Shown piece by piece: positions 1-7,504 of a DNA stretch of 14,195 nucleotides. The notes beneath the pieces were generated by a model, which was not told the origin of the DNA, ran no database searches, and saw only the letters and a program-made list of their open reading frames with translations. This DNA is from Bacillota bacterium. GTDB lineage: Bacteria > Bacillota > Desulfotomaculia > Desulfotomaculales > Desulfotomaculaceae. Position 1 is the stretch's first letter; the number at the start of each line of letters is the position of its first letter. A program made the translations under genes and the position numbers. The stretch covers positions 1 through 14,195 of the forward strand of contig JAMCWI010000040.1 of assembly GCA_023481335.1 (NCBI GenBank), read 5' to 3'.

Positions 1-647
1 CTAAGTTCATAGCAACCTTCCATTTTTGCTTTTTCCTCGACAAGACTTACCATTATTGCTCCAATTCCTCTGTTACGATAATTACTTGATGTGGCAACTA
101 ATTCAATAACACATAAATCATCGCACATTGAAAAAAGCAAATAACCCATAATATTGGCTTTAATATCAGAACAAATGGCTAAATGTTTTTTGTCACTTCT
201 TAGCCCATTTATCAACCACTGTTTATACACATCCTTGCCGTTGCGTTTTTTAAATTGATTGTCTGTAATGAACTTAGAATACTGAAAGTCTGTCATTGCC
301 TCTAGAACATCTCTATATTTCTGTCCATAATCTGATCGCATAATTTGTATATGGTAGTCACTATCAGTTTGGCTTTTGCTTTCCTTTAATTTTTTTCCAA
401 ATTGAATATTTACATCTGCTAGATATGCACTTGTATAAATTCCAATAAATTCAGCATTACGAGGATTCCCATTCTTATTCTCTATAGAAACAAAATTATA
501 TTTTTTCAGATAATAAAAAATTTCTTGTTGTTCTTCTTTACTTAGTTCGTTAGTCATTATTAGTTTTCCACATGACAAACCAAAAAAATTACTATCCCAC
601 TCCAAATAACAGAATTCATAATTTTTTGTATTGTTATTAACACTCAT
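1..647 (-). CDS. GNAT-family sugar N-acetyltransferase (WecD/FdtC-like), 3' end beyond window
   Basis: Probably acetylates the amino group of a nucleotide-linked amino-dideoxy sugar using acetyl-CoA in the cytoplasm, the step after the aminotransferase upstream. 215 codons are visible from ATG at 647-645 with no stop before the left edge. The N-terminus has YLEWDSNFFG (14-23), typical of TDP-fucosamine acetyltransferase-like proteins. The acetyl-CoA pyrophosphate loop appears as RNRGIG (191-196) after the beta strand IELVATSS (181-188). Known relatives are about 220-240 residues, so little is missing. GGGAG lies upstream of the ATG, and the gene starts 22 bases after the aminotransferase stop, suggesting co-transcription and coupled translation. 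Codons 135-168 contain the sense copy of the 99-bp inverted repeat. Here that stretch reads as normal GNAT sequence, with conserved-looking W144, so this gene is the likely donor. The exact substrate cannot be told. Confidence 0.85.
   Translation of the reverse strand, partial: MSVNNNTKNYEFCYLEWDSNFFGLSCGKLIMTNELSKEEQQEIFYYLKKYNFVSIENKNGNPRNAEFIGIYTSAYLADVNIQFGKKLKESKSQTDSDYHIQIMRSDYGQKYRDVLEAMTDFQYSKFITDNQFKKRNGKDVYKQWLINGLRSDKKHLAICSDIKANIMGYLLFSMCDDLCVIELVATSSNYRNRGIGAIMVSLVEEKAKMEGCYEL
145..243. repeat. 99-bp exact inverted repeat, copy A (donor, in acetyltransferase gene)
   Basis: Every base of 145-243 matches the reverse complement of 988-1086. The match stops at both ends (base 144 against 1087 and base 244 against 987 do not pair). 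In this copy the minus strand is read in frame as acetyltransferase residues N136 to M167. Confidence 0.97.
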
Positions 648-669
648 AGACCTAATTCTCCCTGCAATA

Positions 670-1884
670 CTATGTTCTTAGAATTCTAATCATATTCTCA
701 ACCACGCATTCCACATCTTTATCGCTAAGACAGGTATGAAGTGGAAGTGTAACTTCATTGACATACTGTTTATAAGCATTTGGATAATCTTTAATATTGA
801 ATCCTAAGTTCCTATATGCAGTAAACATAGGCAGTGGCTTATAATGCACGTTGCATGCTACACCAGTCTCTGCCATTTTAACTATAATTTCATTTCTCCG
901 GGCTACTTCAATTCCAGGTATCCTCATTAAATAAAGATGTCCTGTGGAAGCAAAATCCTTACCATAATGCTGTACACTTAGAACACCCAACGGCAAGGAT
1001 GTGTATAAACAGTGGTTGATAAATGGGCTAAGAAGTGACAAAAAACATTTAGCCATTTGTTCTGATATTAAAGCCAATATTATGGGAATATCGGTCATAT
1101 TGCACTTGTAAGCAGGGTATATAATGTCATACTCCCAAGCACCTTTCTGACTCTTGGCTAATGCGTCTTTAGACTGACCATGAAGTGAATAAAGCATGAA
1201 TTGGTTGTAAAGATGATAGTCATCTAATCCAATATCGCCACGCCAAACAACAGCACCACCTTCAGCCGTAGTCAAATTTTTTACTGCGTGGAAAGAAAAA
1301 CAAGTGAAGTCAGCGACTTGTCCACACTTGAATCCCTTCCTCACAGCACCAAAGGCATGTGCAGCATCAGCAATCACGATGACTCTATTAAACAGCCCCT
1401 GTAACTCATTACTTGCCTTGAACAGTTTTCTCTTGGTCTCAATGGCTTCATATATCACATCATAATCGCACATCTTTCCAGCTATATCCACAGAGATAAT
1501 TGCCTTAGTTTTCTCTGTAATCGCATCAGCCAGCTTTGAATAGTCCATTTCAAATGAATCTGGGGCGACATCAACTAACACTATTTTTGCTCCAACATGG
1601 TGTATTACGGAAGCTGATGCAGTATATGTATAAGCTGTGGTGATTACTTCATCTCCATCACCAATACCTAAGATGCGAAGGGTAAGTTCCATTGCAGCAG
1701 TAGCCGAATTGAGACAGACTGCCTTTTTTACACCTACATATTCAGCTATTTTTTGTTCAAAGAGCTTGGTCCTAGGTCCAGTTGTTATCCAACCAGATTT
1801 CATTGCTTGTATAACTTCTGCAATCTCCGCATCGGTAATATCAGGAGGAGAAAACGGAACGTTTCTTGATTCAATTACATCCAT
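670..1884 (-). CDS. DegT/DnrJ/EryC1 family PLP aminotransferase, chimeric, possibly inactive
   Basis: Family role: PLP-dependent transfer of an amino group, usually from glutamate, to a 4-keto (or 3-keto) nucleotide sugar. The Schiff-base lysine is K202 in FSFHAVKNLTTAEGG, and D173 in IADAAHAFG should contact the PLP ring nitrogen. Length 404 fits the family. ATG at 1884 follows GAGGT with a 9-base gap. The N-terminal 266 residues (to NMTDI) and the region from V301 (NVHYKPLPM, LPLHT) look normal. Residues 267-299 do not: family members normally continue NMTDI with a helix like AAIGLxQLER followed by an arginine-rich stretch, and here the 33 codons are the exact antisense of part of the neighbouring acetyltransferase gene. 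That helix links the large and small domains, so activity is doubtful although no stop or frameshift is present. It is next to the 3' partner by 22 bases and 61 bases from the left end of the insertion sequence. Confidence 0.9.
   Translation of the reverse strand: MDVIESRNVPFSPPDITDAEIAEVIQAMKSGWITTGPRTKLFEQKIAEYVGVKKAVCLNSATAAMELTLRILGIGDGDEVITTAYTYTASASVIHHVGAKIVLVDVAPDSFEMDYSKLADAITEKTKAIISVDIAGKMCDYDVIYEAIETKRKLFKASNELQGLFNRVIVIADAAHAFGAVRKGFKCGQVADFTCFSFHAVKNLTTAEGGAVVWRGDIGLDDYHLYNQFMLYSLHGQSKDALAKSQKGAWEYDIIYPAYKCNMTDIPIILALISEQMAKCFLSLLSPFINHCLYTSLPLGVLSVQHYGKDFASTGHLYLMRIPGIEVARRNEIIVKMAETGVACNVHYKPLPMFTAYRNLGFNIKDYPNAYKQYVNEVTLPLHTCLSDKDVECVVENMIRILRT
988..1086. repeat. 99-bp exact inverted repeat, copy B (recipient, in aminotransferase gene)
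   Basis: Reverse complement of 145-243 with no mismatch. On the minus strand it supplies codons P267 to L299 of the aminotransferase, beginning exactly at a codon boundary after NMTDI and ending exactly before G300. The translated residues are hydrophobic and unlike the amphipathic, arginine-rich helix expected in this family. The two copies are separated by 744 bp. Confidence 0.97.
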
Positions 1885-1945
1885 TCGATTTACCTCATTT
1901 CTGTAACCAGTAAAATAAGTAATTAACTAATCCCATGGTTTAACT

Positions 1946-1966
1946 CTAGCGTGAGTTTACGAATTA
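1946..1966 (+). repeat. Left terminal inverted repeat of the insertion sequence
   Basis: Begins CTAGCGTGAGTTTACGAA, read inward. It pairs with the right end at 4017-4037, with mismatches only at repeat positions 8 and 19. It lies 60 bp outside the transposase stop codon, where such an end is expected. Confidence 0.85.
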
Positions 1967-2026
1967 TTAGACAGAAAGCCCCGGAAGCCTTCTCCTGTCT
2001 GGCTTTGAGGTGTATCTACGTATTAC

Positions 2027-3730
2027 CTAATTATTTTGATATTGTTTTAGGTTGAACGTATCGAACATTTTTTGTTGCACCTCGTTCATATCAGTTACCG
2101 TAAGATACTGGCTTTGTTTTTTTCCCTGTCGGGTTTTCCCGTGAGTAGTTAGAACTTCGTTAATTTTTGTTAACTCCTCCAACATGGCCGGGATACTTAT
2201 GTCGACTTTATTTCGAGATAACTCACGACATAACAAAGTACAAAGGGTTAAGGTCAAAATACAGTAAAACGTGTGAACCATGATCTTTTGGTCTGTCCAG
2301 TGGAATTGTGGACTCCAGCTTAAGAAATGGGGGTTCTTCATCAGTTTGAACGCATCCTCAATCTTATATTGGCCTCTGTATGCTTCTACAATAGCCTCAT
2401 TAGTCCAGTCGTGATTATCAGTAAAGAGAATTGTTTTGCCCAATGACACTTCTTGAAGATCTTCCAATGCCCCTTTGTTAACGCTAAACGATATTCGCGG
2501 AAACCCAGATTCTTGGTAGATGTTCACATCAAAAAGCCGCTTCATGTACTTGTCAGAAAGAATCTCTTTAGTCCTTTTTTCCACCGATTCTATGGTTGGT
2601 TTTTTACCCTTTGTGATCAATCCAGTTTCCCGGTTCTCCAGTCTCCCGCTTAGTTCCTGGAGCCTTAATGTGCATTTGTTAATATCTTTGTTGATTCCCT
2701 GCATTTGACCCAGAAACAATTTCTCATTGTATACAACCAAAACAGTTCTTTCTTGTTCAAATACTTTCTTGGTCATTCGATGGACGCTTACGCCAGGATA
2801 CTTTTCTTCGTCTAAGGCAATGAACTCACTCTTGGGTATTTGCAATAAATCCGCGTGGTGAGTCTGCACCAAGCTACCTACAACTCGAACGACACTCCCG
2901 TAGATCTTCTTATGGTTATCCAGTGAATTATTGCCCTTGTCGAAAATGAACGTTACTGTTTCCAAATTCTCCTGAATCTTTTTAACACGCTCAATTAATT
3001 TTGTGCTAACAGAGCCAAATTGAACCGGATCAGGAAGATTACCCGCATAGGTTTCATGGAATAGTGGAATATGGAAATCTCTACTGACCAGTAGTGCCAA
3101 GCCTACAATTCTAAGGTCGTTGCGTTTAGACTTACAGTGGCCCCTCTGCGGTAATTTGCACTCAGTATTGGTGTCCACGTAGGTGAAGAAATTGGTAGCA
3201 TCATAGAGTAAACATTCTAAGCCAATCTCGAATTCTTTAACTATTTTCGCGGTAAGGTCCGCTTCGATGGCGGCAATGTGTTCTTGTTTTAGCAGGTTCA
3301 TATTGTCCCAGAACCGTTGACTTGTCAGTTGATCCTGTTTGTAACGAAATAGTCTTTTTAAAACTGTACCCCCGTACCAGTCAGCGATTTTGCTTTTGCT
3401 TGTTGGAGCTATTGCCCTATTTATAGCCGCTAAGAGCATATATTCCCCAACACTAATGCCTTGAGAACGCTTTCCGACATGACGGTTAATGATATTAACC
3501 ACATCAAGGCGTTCCGCCAATTGCAGCAAAGCGGTTTCGGCGCCAAAGCTAAAAGTCGAAGCTTTTTCGGGTTTTTGCAATTCGTCAATGCTCTTTATTT
3601 TTTCAAGAATATCCTCTGCCTTACCTAAGTAGATCTGGTTAGTGTACCGGGGCTTACCATTGACTCGCTTAGATTCAACCAAGTAATAATAAATCTGATT
3701 CTTGATCTTTTTCTTAATGATACTAGCCAT
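2027..3730 (-). CDS. IS1634-like (IS4 superfamily) DDE transposase
   Basis: 567-residue transposase with an RNase H-like catalytic domain. The likely catalytic triad is D177 (YDATNFFTY), D264 (IFDKGNNS) and E458 in the IS4-type signature YRGQYKIEDAFKLMK (451-465), whose Y-R-E-K spacing is diagnostic. The N-terminal 60 residues, with YLVESKRVNGKPR and IYLGKAEDI, are the usual start of this family. The long insert between the second D and E (about 265-440) is also typical. ATG at 3730 is preceded by AGGGGG with about 8 bases spacing. The ribosome site lies in one arm of an 8-bp stem (3740-3781). The gene is full length with no frameshift, so the element may still be active. Confidence 0.95.
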   Translation of the reverse strand: MASIIKKKIKNQIYYYLVESKRVNGKPRYTNQIYLGKAEDILEKIKSIDELQKPEKASTFSFGAETALLQLAERLDVVNIINRHVGKRSQGISVGEYMLLAAINRAIAPTSKSKIADWYGGTVLKRLFRYKQDQLTSQRFWDNMNLLKQEHIAAIEADLTAKIVKEFEIGLECLLYDATNFFTYVDTNTECKLPQRGHCKSKRNDLRIVGLALLVSRDFHIPLFHETYAGNLPDPVQFGSVSTKLIERVKKIQENLETVTFIFDKGNNSLDNHKKIYGSVVRVVGSLVQTHHADLLQIPKSEFIALDEEKYPGVSVHRMTKKVFEQERTVLVVYNEKLFLGQMQGINKDINKCTLRLQELSGRLENRETGLITKGKKPTIESVEKRTKEILSDKYMKRLFDVNIYQESGFPRISFSVNKGALEDLQEVSLGKTILFTDNHDWTNEAIVEAYRGQYKIEDAFKLMKNPHFLSWSPQFHWTDQKIMVHTFYCILTLTLCTLLCRELSRNKVDISIPAMLEELTKINEVLTTHGKTRQGKKQSQYLTVTDMNEVQQKMFDTFNLKQYQNN

Positions 3731-3739
3731 TTAGCTACC

Positions 3740-3781
3740 CCCTCTGTCAGGTTAGGTTATACATATATTCGACACAGAGGG
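3740..3781 (-). promoter_or_regulatory. Stem-loop covering the transposase ribosome binding site
   Basis: CCCTCTGT at 3740-3747 pairs perfectly with ACAGAGGG at 3774-3781 around a 26-base loop. In the transposase mRNA the 3' arm contains the AGGGGG used as ribosome binding site. Several other insertion sequences use such a structure to block translation from transcripts that read in from outside, and the same job is inferred here. Confidence 0.45.
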
Positions 3782-4016
3782 TGACATTTCCTTTCTATAC
3801 TGGAAAAATACCGAAAAAAAGAGGATTTTAAACCAGAATAAGAGCTAAAACTAGGGGGATTATTTAAGAGAAGTTAGGTTATACGCGTCGCTTCCATTAA
3901 TACCATTTAATGGGAATGTCTTCTGGCTCAAATAATTCGACCAATCTCATGAATCCTCACTGGGAGATAAGAATAATTTTGCTGCCAAAAGACTAAATAG
4001 CTGGAAATTAAATGCG

Positions 4017-4037
4017 TATTTCGTAAACTGACGCTAG
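4017..4037 (-). repeat. Right terminal inverted repeat of the insertion sequence
   Basis: Read inward on the minus strand it begins CTAGCGTCAGTTTACGAA, matching the left end in 19 of 21 positions. It lies 287 bp upstream of the transposase start. Confidence 0.85.
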
Positions 4038-4337
4038 CAATATAAATAGTGGGTTCTCTTGACTCTGCGTTCTTCGTTAGGACATAACGAAAAGATAAAA
4101 GGCAAATAAACTGATAAGCCTTCGGCGTCTCGTCTACTCGTCAACTCGTCTGAAAACTGATACGGCGTTAAGGGAACGTGGGAACATTATGAAATAAATG
4201 CATTAAAAGAATAGGTAGGGGTTCCCCTAATAGTTGAGCCATCGGATAGCCTAATCATCGTTTCATCGTTCAGCGAGCCCTCGATTCAGCTCCACAAAGA
4301 CGTACCAATTTCCGTTTGGTTTAACAGCTATACCCTA
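4038..4337. other. 300-bp gap between insertion sequence and dehydratase gene, no gene recognised
   Basis: No credible gene. Visible items: three tandem 8-mers of the type WACTCGTC at about 4128-4150, and a self-complementary AGGGGTTCCCCT near 4219. In the dehydratase frame just after two successive TAG stops there is a short open stretch (about 4263-4337) encoding KPNGNWYVFVEL. It could be debris of a lost gene or of an older insertion. No motif supports a particular origin. Confidence 0.4.
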
Positions 4338-6242
4338 CTAACTAACCATCTCATTATAATAAACCAACCCTGGCATCATTCTCTTTAACCCTTGAAACAC
4401 ATCATTTCCATCGTATATGTTTCTGTTCGAGAGTTTTAATAGTTCACCAACCAACAACGCTTCGTCTATTGCTATAGGCTTGGCCTCAAATATACGTTTG
4501 TGCCGGGTACTGGTGGAGCCCTCTTCTGCGGTAAGAAGCTCCTCAAACAGCTTTTCGCCTGGCCGAACACCAGTGAATTTAATCTCTATATCTTTGTTCG
4601 GTTCAAAGCCGGAAAGCTTGATTAGATTGGTTGCCAGATCGACGATCTTGACGGGTTCGCCCATGTCCAATAAGAATACTTCTCCGCCTTCAGCCATAGA
4701 GCCCGCCTGGATTACTAATTGAACTGCTTCGGGAATGGTCATGAAGTACCGGGTCATTTCCGGGTGGGTTACGGTAACCGGCCCGCCCTTTGCAATTTGT
4801 TCCTTAAAAATCGGCACAACACTTCCCCTGCTGCCAAGTACATTACCAAAACGTACGGCGGCAAACTTTGTAGCGGAGTGTTTGAACATATTTTGAATGA
4901 TAAGTTCGGCAATTCTTTTGGTTGCTCCCATTACACTGGAAGGGTTGACAACCTTGTCCGTGGATATAAAAACAAAGGTTTCGCAATTCATTCGATCGGC
5001 CAGTTCGGCTACGTTCTTGGTACCAAAGATGTTGGTTTTGACAGCCTCATCCGGGTGCATTTCCATTAGCGGAACATGTTTGTGTGCAGCGGCATGGAAG
5101 ACTACCTGGGGTTTATATCTTTGAAAAACGTCTTCTAATTTTTTTCTGTCCCTTACATCGGCTATGACGACTTGCGTTCTGAGTTGAGGGAATTTATCGG
5201 TTAACTCCAACCAAATATTATATATGCTGTTTTCCCCGTGCCCCAACAGGATGAGCTTACCGGGTTCCACCAGGGCTATTTGGCGGCATAATTCCGACCC
5301 GATGGATCCGCCAGCCCCTGTAACCAAGACAACTTTTCCCTTAAGGTAGCCAGAAATTTCCCCCAGGTTCACTTGTACTGGTTCCCTGCCAAGCAGATCT
5401 TCTATATCTACCGGCCTGATTTGGTTGATGGTAACCTGTCCGTCCAAAAGCTGGTAAACACCCGGCAGTATCTTTACCGAGGCTACTGACTCCTTACAAA
5501 ATTGCACTATTTCCCGCATTGTATCTCCGGACACAGAGGGCATGGCAATAATGATTTCGTCGATGCCATATTTATAAACCAGCGATGGAATTCTATCCCT
5601 GGCACCTAAAACAGGTAACCCGTATATTGAAAGATTGTGTTTTTGAGGGTCGTCATCAATAAGACCAATTACCGGCTGGCTGCCGTTGTAATGCCTCTTA
5701 TATTCCCTTGCCACCAGGGCTCCGGCATCGCCGGCCCCATAAATCAGTGTCTTTTTACTGTCTGTTGCTTTGGGGCAAGTTCTGGGTTGATTGGTTTCAA
5801 TAAACACCCTCCAAGCAAATCTGGAGCCGCCTACAAAGATAATACCAAAGGCCCAGAACAGAATGACATTACTTGCAGGAACAGGCGAGTTTATTATGTA
5901 CATAATAATGATGACGACGACACTGCCGCTGGATATTGACTGTAAAATGGCTTGCAATTCACCGATGCTGGCATAGGCCCAGACCCTGTGATATAACCTT
6001 GAAAAATAGAAGATTCCTAATATAATGGGAGTGGCAATTAGGGATAGTTCGAGATAATAGGTTAGGGGTTGTTTTATCAAACGAATAAAATACGGCAAAA
6101 TAATTGCCAGGTTAATTAATACGGCATCACAAAAAATTAGTATCGGTATTCTCATTTTCCATTGCACCACAATCACCGTTCCCGTCTTTCGTACGTATTT
6201 CTGTAGTATATGTTTATAAGTTTTATATTTCTCTTTTTTCAA
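4338..6242 (-). CDS. Membrane nucleotide-sugar 4,6-dehydratase (CapD/WbpM/PglF type polysaccharide biosynthesis protein)
   Basis: Inverting or retaining 4,6-dehydration of a UDP-HexNAc, giving the 4-keto sugar used by aminotransferases, is the family role. Four hydrophobic segments at about 32-54, 64-84, 105-118 and 124-140 anchor it in the membrane. A CoA-binding-like Rossmann fold follows (YGAGDAGALVARE, 168-180). The SDR domain starts at VTGAGGSIGSE (307-317), with HAAAHKHVPLME (383-394), the catalytic STDK (427-430) in place of the usual SYK, and MGATKR (438-443). This TDK arrangement is that of PglF/WbpM-type dehydratases. 634 residues is normal. The start used here is TTG at 6242 with a poor ribosome site. 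ATG at codon 30 is possible but also has no clear site. A CCAGG/CCTGG hairpin overlaps the start region. The products of the two downstream minus-strand genes fit as next steps. Confidence 0.93.
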   Translation of the reverse strand: MKKEKYKTYKHILQKYVRKTGTVIVVQWKMRIPILIFCDAVLINLAIILPYFIRLIKQPLTYYLELSLIATPIILGIFYFSRLYHRVWAYASIGELQAILQSISSGSVVVIIIMYIINSPVPASNVILFWAFGIIFVGGSRFAWRVFIETNQPRTCPKATDSKKTLIYGAGDAGALVAREYKRHYNGSQPVIGLIDDDPQKHNLSIYGLPVLGARDRIPSLVYKYGIDEIIIAMPSVSGDTMREIVQFCKESVASVKILPGVYQLLDGQVTINQIRPVDIEDLLGREPVQVNLGEISGYLKGKVVLVTGAGGSIGSELCRQIALVEPGKLILLGHGENSIYNIWLELTDKFPQLRTQVVIADVRDRKKLEDVFQRYKPQVVFHAAAHKHVPLMEMHPDEAVKTNIFGTKNVAELADRMNCETFVFISTDKVVNPSSVMGATKRIAELIIQNMFKHSATKFAAVRFGNVLGSRGSVVPIFKEQIAKGGPVTVTHPEMTRYFMTIPEAVQLVIQAGSMAEGGEVFLLDMGEPVKIVDLATNLIKLSGFEPNKDIEIKFTGVRPGEKLFEELLTAEEGSTSTRHKRIFEAKPIAIDEALLVGELLKLSNRNIYDGNDVFQGLKRMMPGLVYYNEMVS

Positions 6243-6700
6243 TACCAGGCATATAGTCCTGGTTTGGCGGGACTTTTATCCTATTGCTGAGCTAAAAAAA
6301 ACACACCTTATTTAAAAAGGTTTTTACTGGTATAAATGAGCGCAATTTTAAGGAAACCCAATTAAGTTTACAAAGACTGCTTACTGCTATGGTTTAATTT
6401 TAACTTCGACATTAATTTCCAAAACCCTGCCAAAATGTATAAAATCGGAAATCCTTAACTAAAACTTAATTTTCAAGATTTTTAACATAAATATCTATTG
6501 ATAAGATATATACGGCATATATTAACATAAATCCTTTTTATTTCTAAATTTAAGTTTTGTATAGCTTTGTGTTTTTCGACACATGTTGAAAATCTTGAAG
6601 AATAGGTTAAGAACCTATCGAACCATTTAATTATCCCACATAATGCCAGCTTAAAAATAATATATTGTTTTTAGGCTAACCTGGAGAGGAGCTGGCATAA
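6243..6700. other. 458-bp AT-rich divergent intergenic region
   Basis: Separates the minus-strand dehydratase from the plus-strand deacetylase and must hold both promoters, but no clean -35/-10 pair stands out. Visible structure: hairpin CCAGG/CCTGG at 6245-6262 and ACCTT/AAGGT at 6305-6321. On the minus strand the latter is followed, after a few bases, by a run of eight T just upstream of the dehydratase. The word TTAACATAAAT occurs near 6482 and again near 6523. A 17-bp palindrome lies at 6602-6618. The base composition changes sharply from AT-rich on the left to GC-rich on the right of this region. Confidence 0.5.
6602..6618. promoter_or_regulatory. Palindrome upstream of the plus-strand deacetylase, possible operator
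   Basis: ATAGGTT, three bases, AACCTAT: perfect 7-bp arms, 83 bases before the deacetylase start. A dimeric repressor site is one reading. With AT-rich surroundings a chance palindrome is also possible. Confidence 0.25.
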
Positions 6701-7495
6701 GTGGTTATATACATGGGAAAGAGAACCATCAAAGCATTGATTATTGGAATTTTAATTCTTGGCCTGGTGGCCGGGGCTACCTCCTATACCACAACCACTG
6801 CGTCTAAAGGAGCTGCGGTGGAGCAATGGCTGCGCAGCGGTCAGGTGGTGAAGCAGGTGAGCACCACGCGCCAGGTAGTGGCTCTTACCTTTGATGACGG
6901 GCCCAGCGCTACTTTTACGCCCCAGGTGCTGGATATTTTAAAGGAACATCAGGCCAAGGCCACTTTCTTTGTGGTGGGCAAAAGGGCGGAGAAATATCCG
7001 GAACTGATTCAACGCATGGCCCAGGAAGGGCATGAAATTGCCAATCATACCTATAACCACCCCATGTCACCGGTGAACCCCGCCAGACTGGCAGAGGAGC
7101 TGGATAAAACCGATGAGGTGATTTACAGCATCACGGAAAAACATACCCAATATTTCCGCCCGCCGGGGGGCAAATGCACCCGGGCCACGGTGGAACCGGC
7201 ACTGGCCAAAGGCTATAAGGTGATCCTTTGGACCGCCCAGGAAGATCCTATGGACTGGGCCGACCCGGGGGTAAAAAGAATTGTTGACCGGGTGGTGGAA
7301 AATGCAAGGAACGGCTCCATCATCATTTTGCACGACTGCGGCGGCGACCGCACCCAGACGGTGGAGGCCCTGCCGAGAATTATCAAGGGTTTAAAGGAGA
7401 AGGGTTACGGCTTTGTAACCGTCACGGAGTTGTTAAAAGGCGGCAGCACCGTGCCCGCTGTGGAGGAGTTTAGAATGGAGAATTGGATGGAATGA
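6701..7495 (+). CDS. Exported CE4 polysaccharide deacetylase (NodB domain)
   Basis: Metal-dependent removal of acetyl groups from a cell-surface GlcNAc or MurNAc polymer, probably peptidoglycan, outside the membrane. 264 residues: positive N-terminus and hydrophobic segment (about 9-27, IKALIIGILILGLVAG) as signal or anchor. The NodB domain runs from about 58. All catalytic motifs are present: TFDDGPS (63-69, D65 base and D66 metal ligand), HTYNH (116-120, metal histidines), RPPGG (153-157), DPMDW (182-186) and ILHD (209-212). GTG at 6701 is chosen because GGAGAGGA ends 10 bases before it. The in-frame ATG at 6713 is 22 bases away. It stands alone on the plus strand and ends facing another deacetylase across a long hairpin. 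The family is often a sporulation or wall-maturation enzyme, but the substrate is not shown by the sequence. Confidence 0.93.
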   Translation: MVIYMGKRTIKALIIGILILGLVAGATSYTTTTASKGAAVEQWLRSGQVVKQVSTTRQVVALTFDDGPSATFTPQVLDILKEHQAKATFFVVGKRAEKYPELIQRMAQEGHEIANHTYNHPMSPVNPARLAEELDKTDEVIYSITEKHTQYFRPPGGKCTRATVEPALAKGYKVILWTAQEDPMDWADPGVKRIVDRVVENARNGSIIILHDCGGDRTQTVEALPRIIKGLKEKGYGFVTVTELLKGGSTVPAVEEFRMENWME

Positions 7496-7504
7496 GAGAA
7501 AACA

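Larger units (their letters stand above)
1946..4037 (-). mobile_element. IS1634-like insertion sequence, about 2.09 kb
   Basis: Bounded by inverted repeats at 1946-1966 and 4017-4037 that match in 19 of 21 positions (core CTAGCGTSAGTTTACGAA, S = G left, C right). Contents: one transposase gene (2027-3730) and about 290 bp of noncoding DNA upstream of it. The size fits a complete IS of this family. The flanks show no convincing target duplication (left ends TTTAACT, right begins CAATATA). It sits between the dehydratase and aminotransferase genes, in the same orientation as both, so it probably split a sugar-nucleotide operon. Confidence 0.85.

Noticed and set aside
1940..4045. Target-site duplication flanking the insertion sequence
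   Set aside because: Direct comparison of the bases outside the terminal repeats gives no repeat of useful length.
4038..4337. Group II intron remnant
   Set aside because: No domain V-like stem with the expected catalytic triad could be traced and no reverse transcriptase sequence is present.
4719..5124. Plus-strand frames inside the dehydratase gene
   Set aside because: They are antisense to a fully motif-supported gene and have no recognisable domain.
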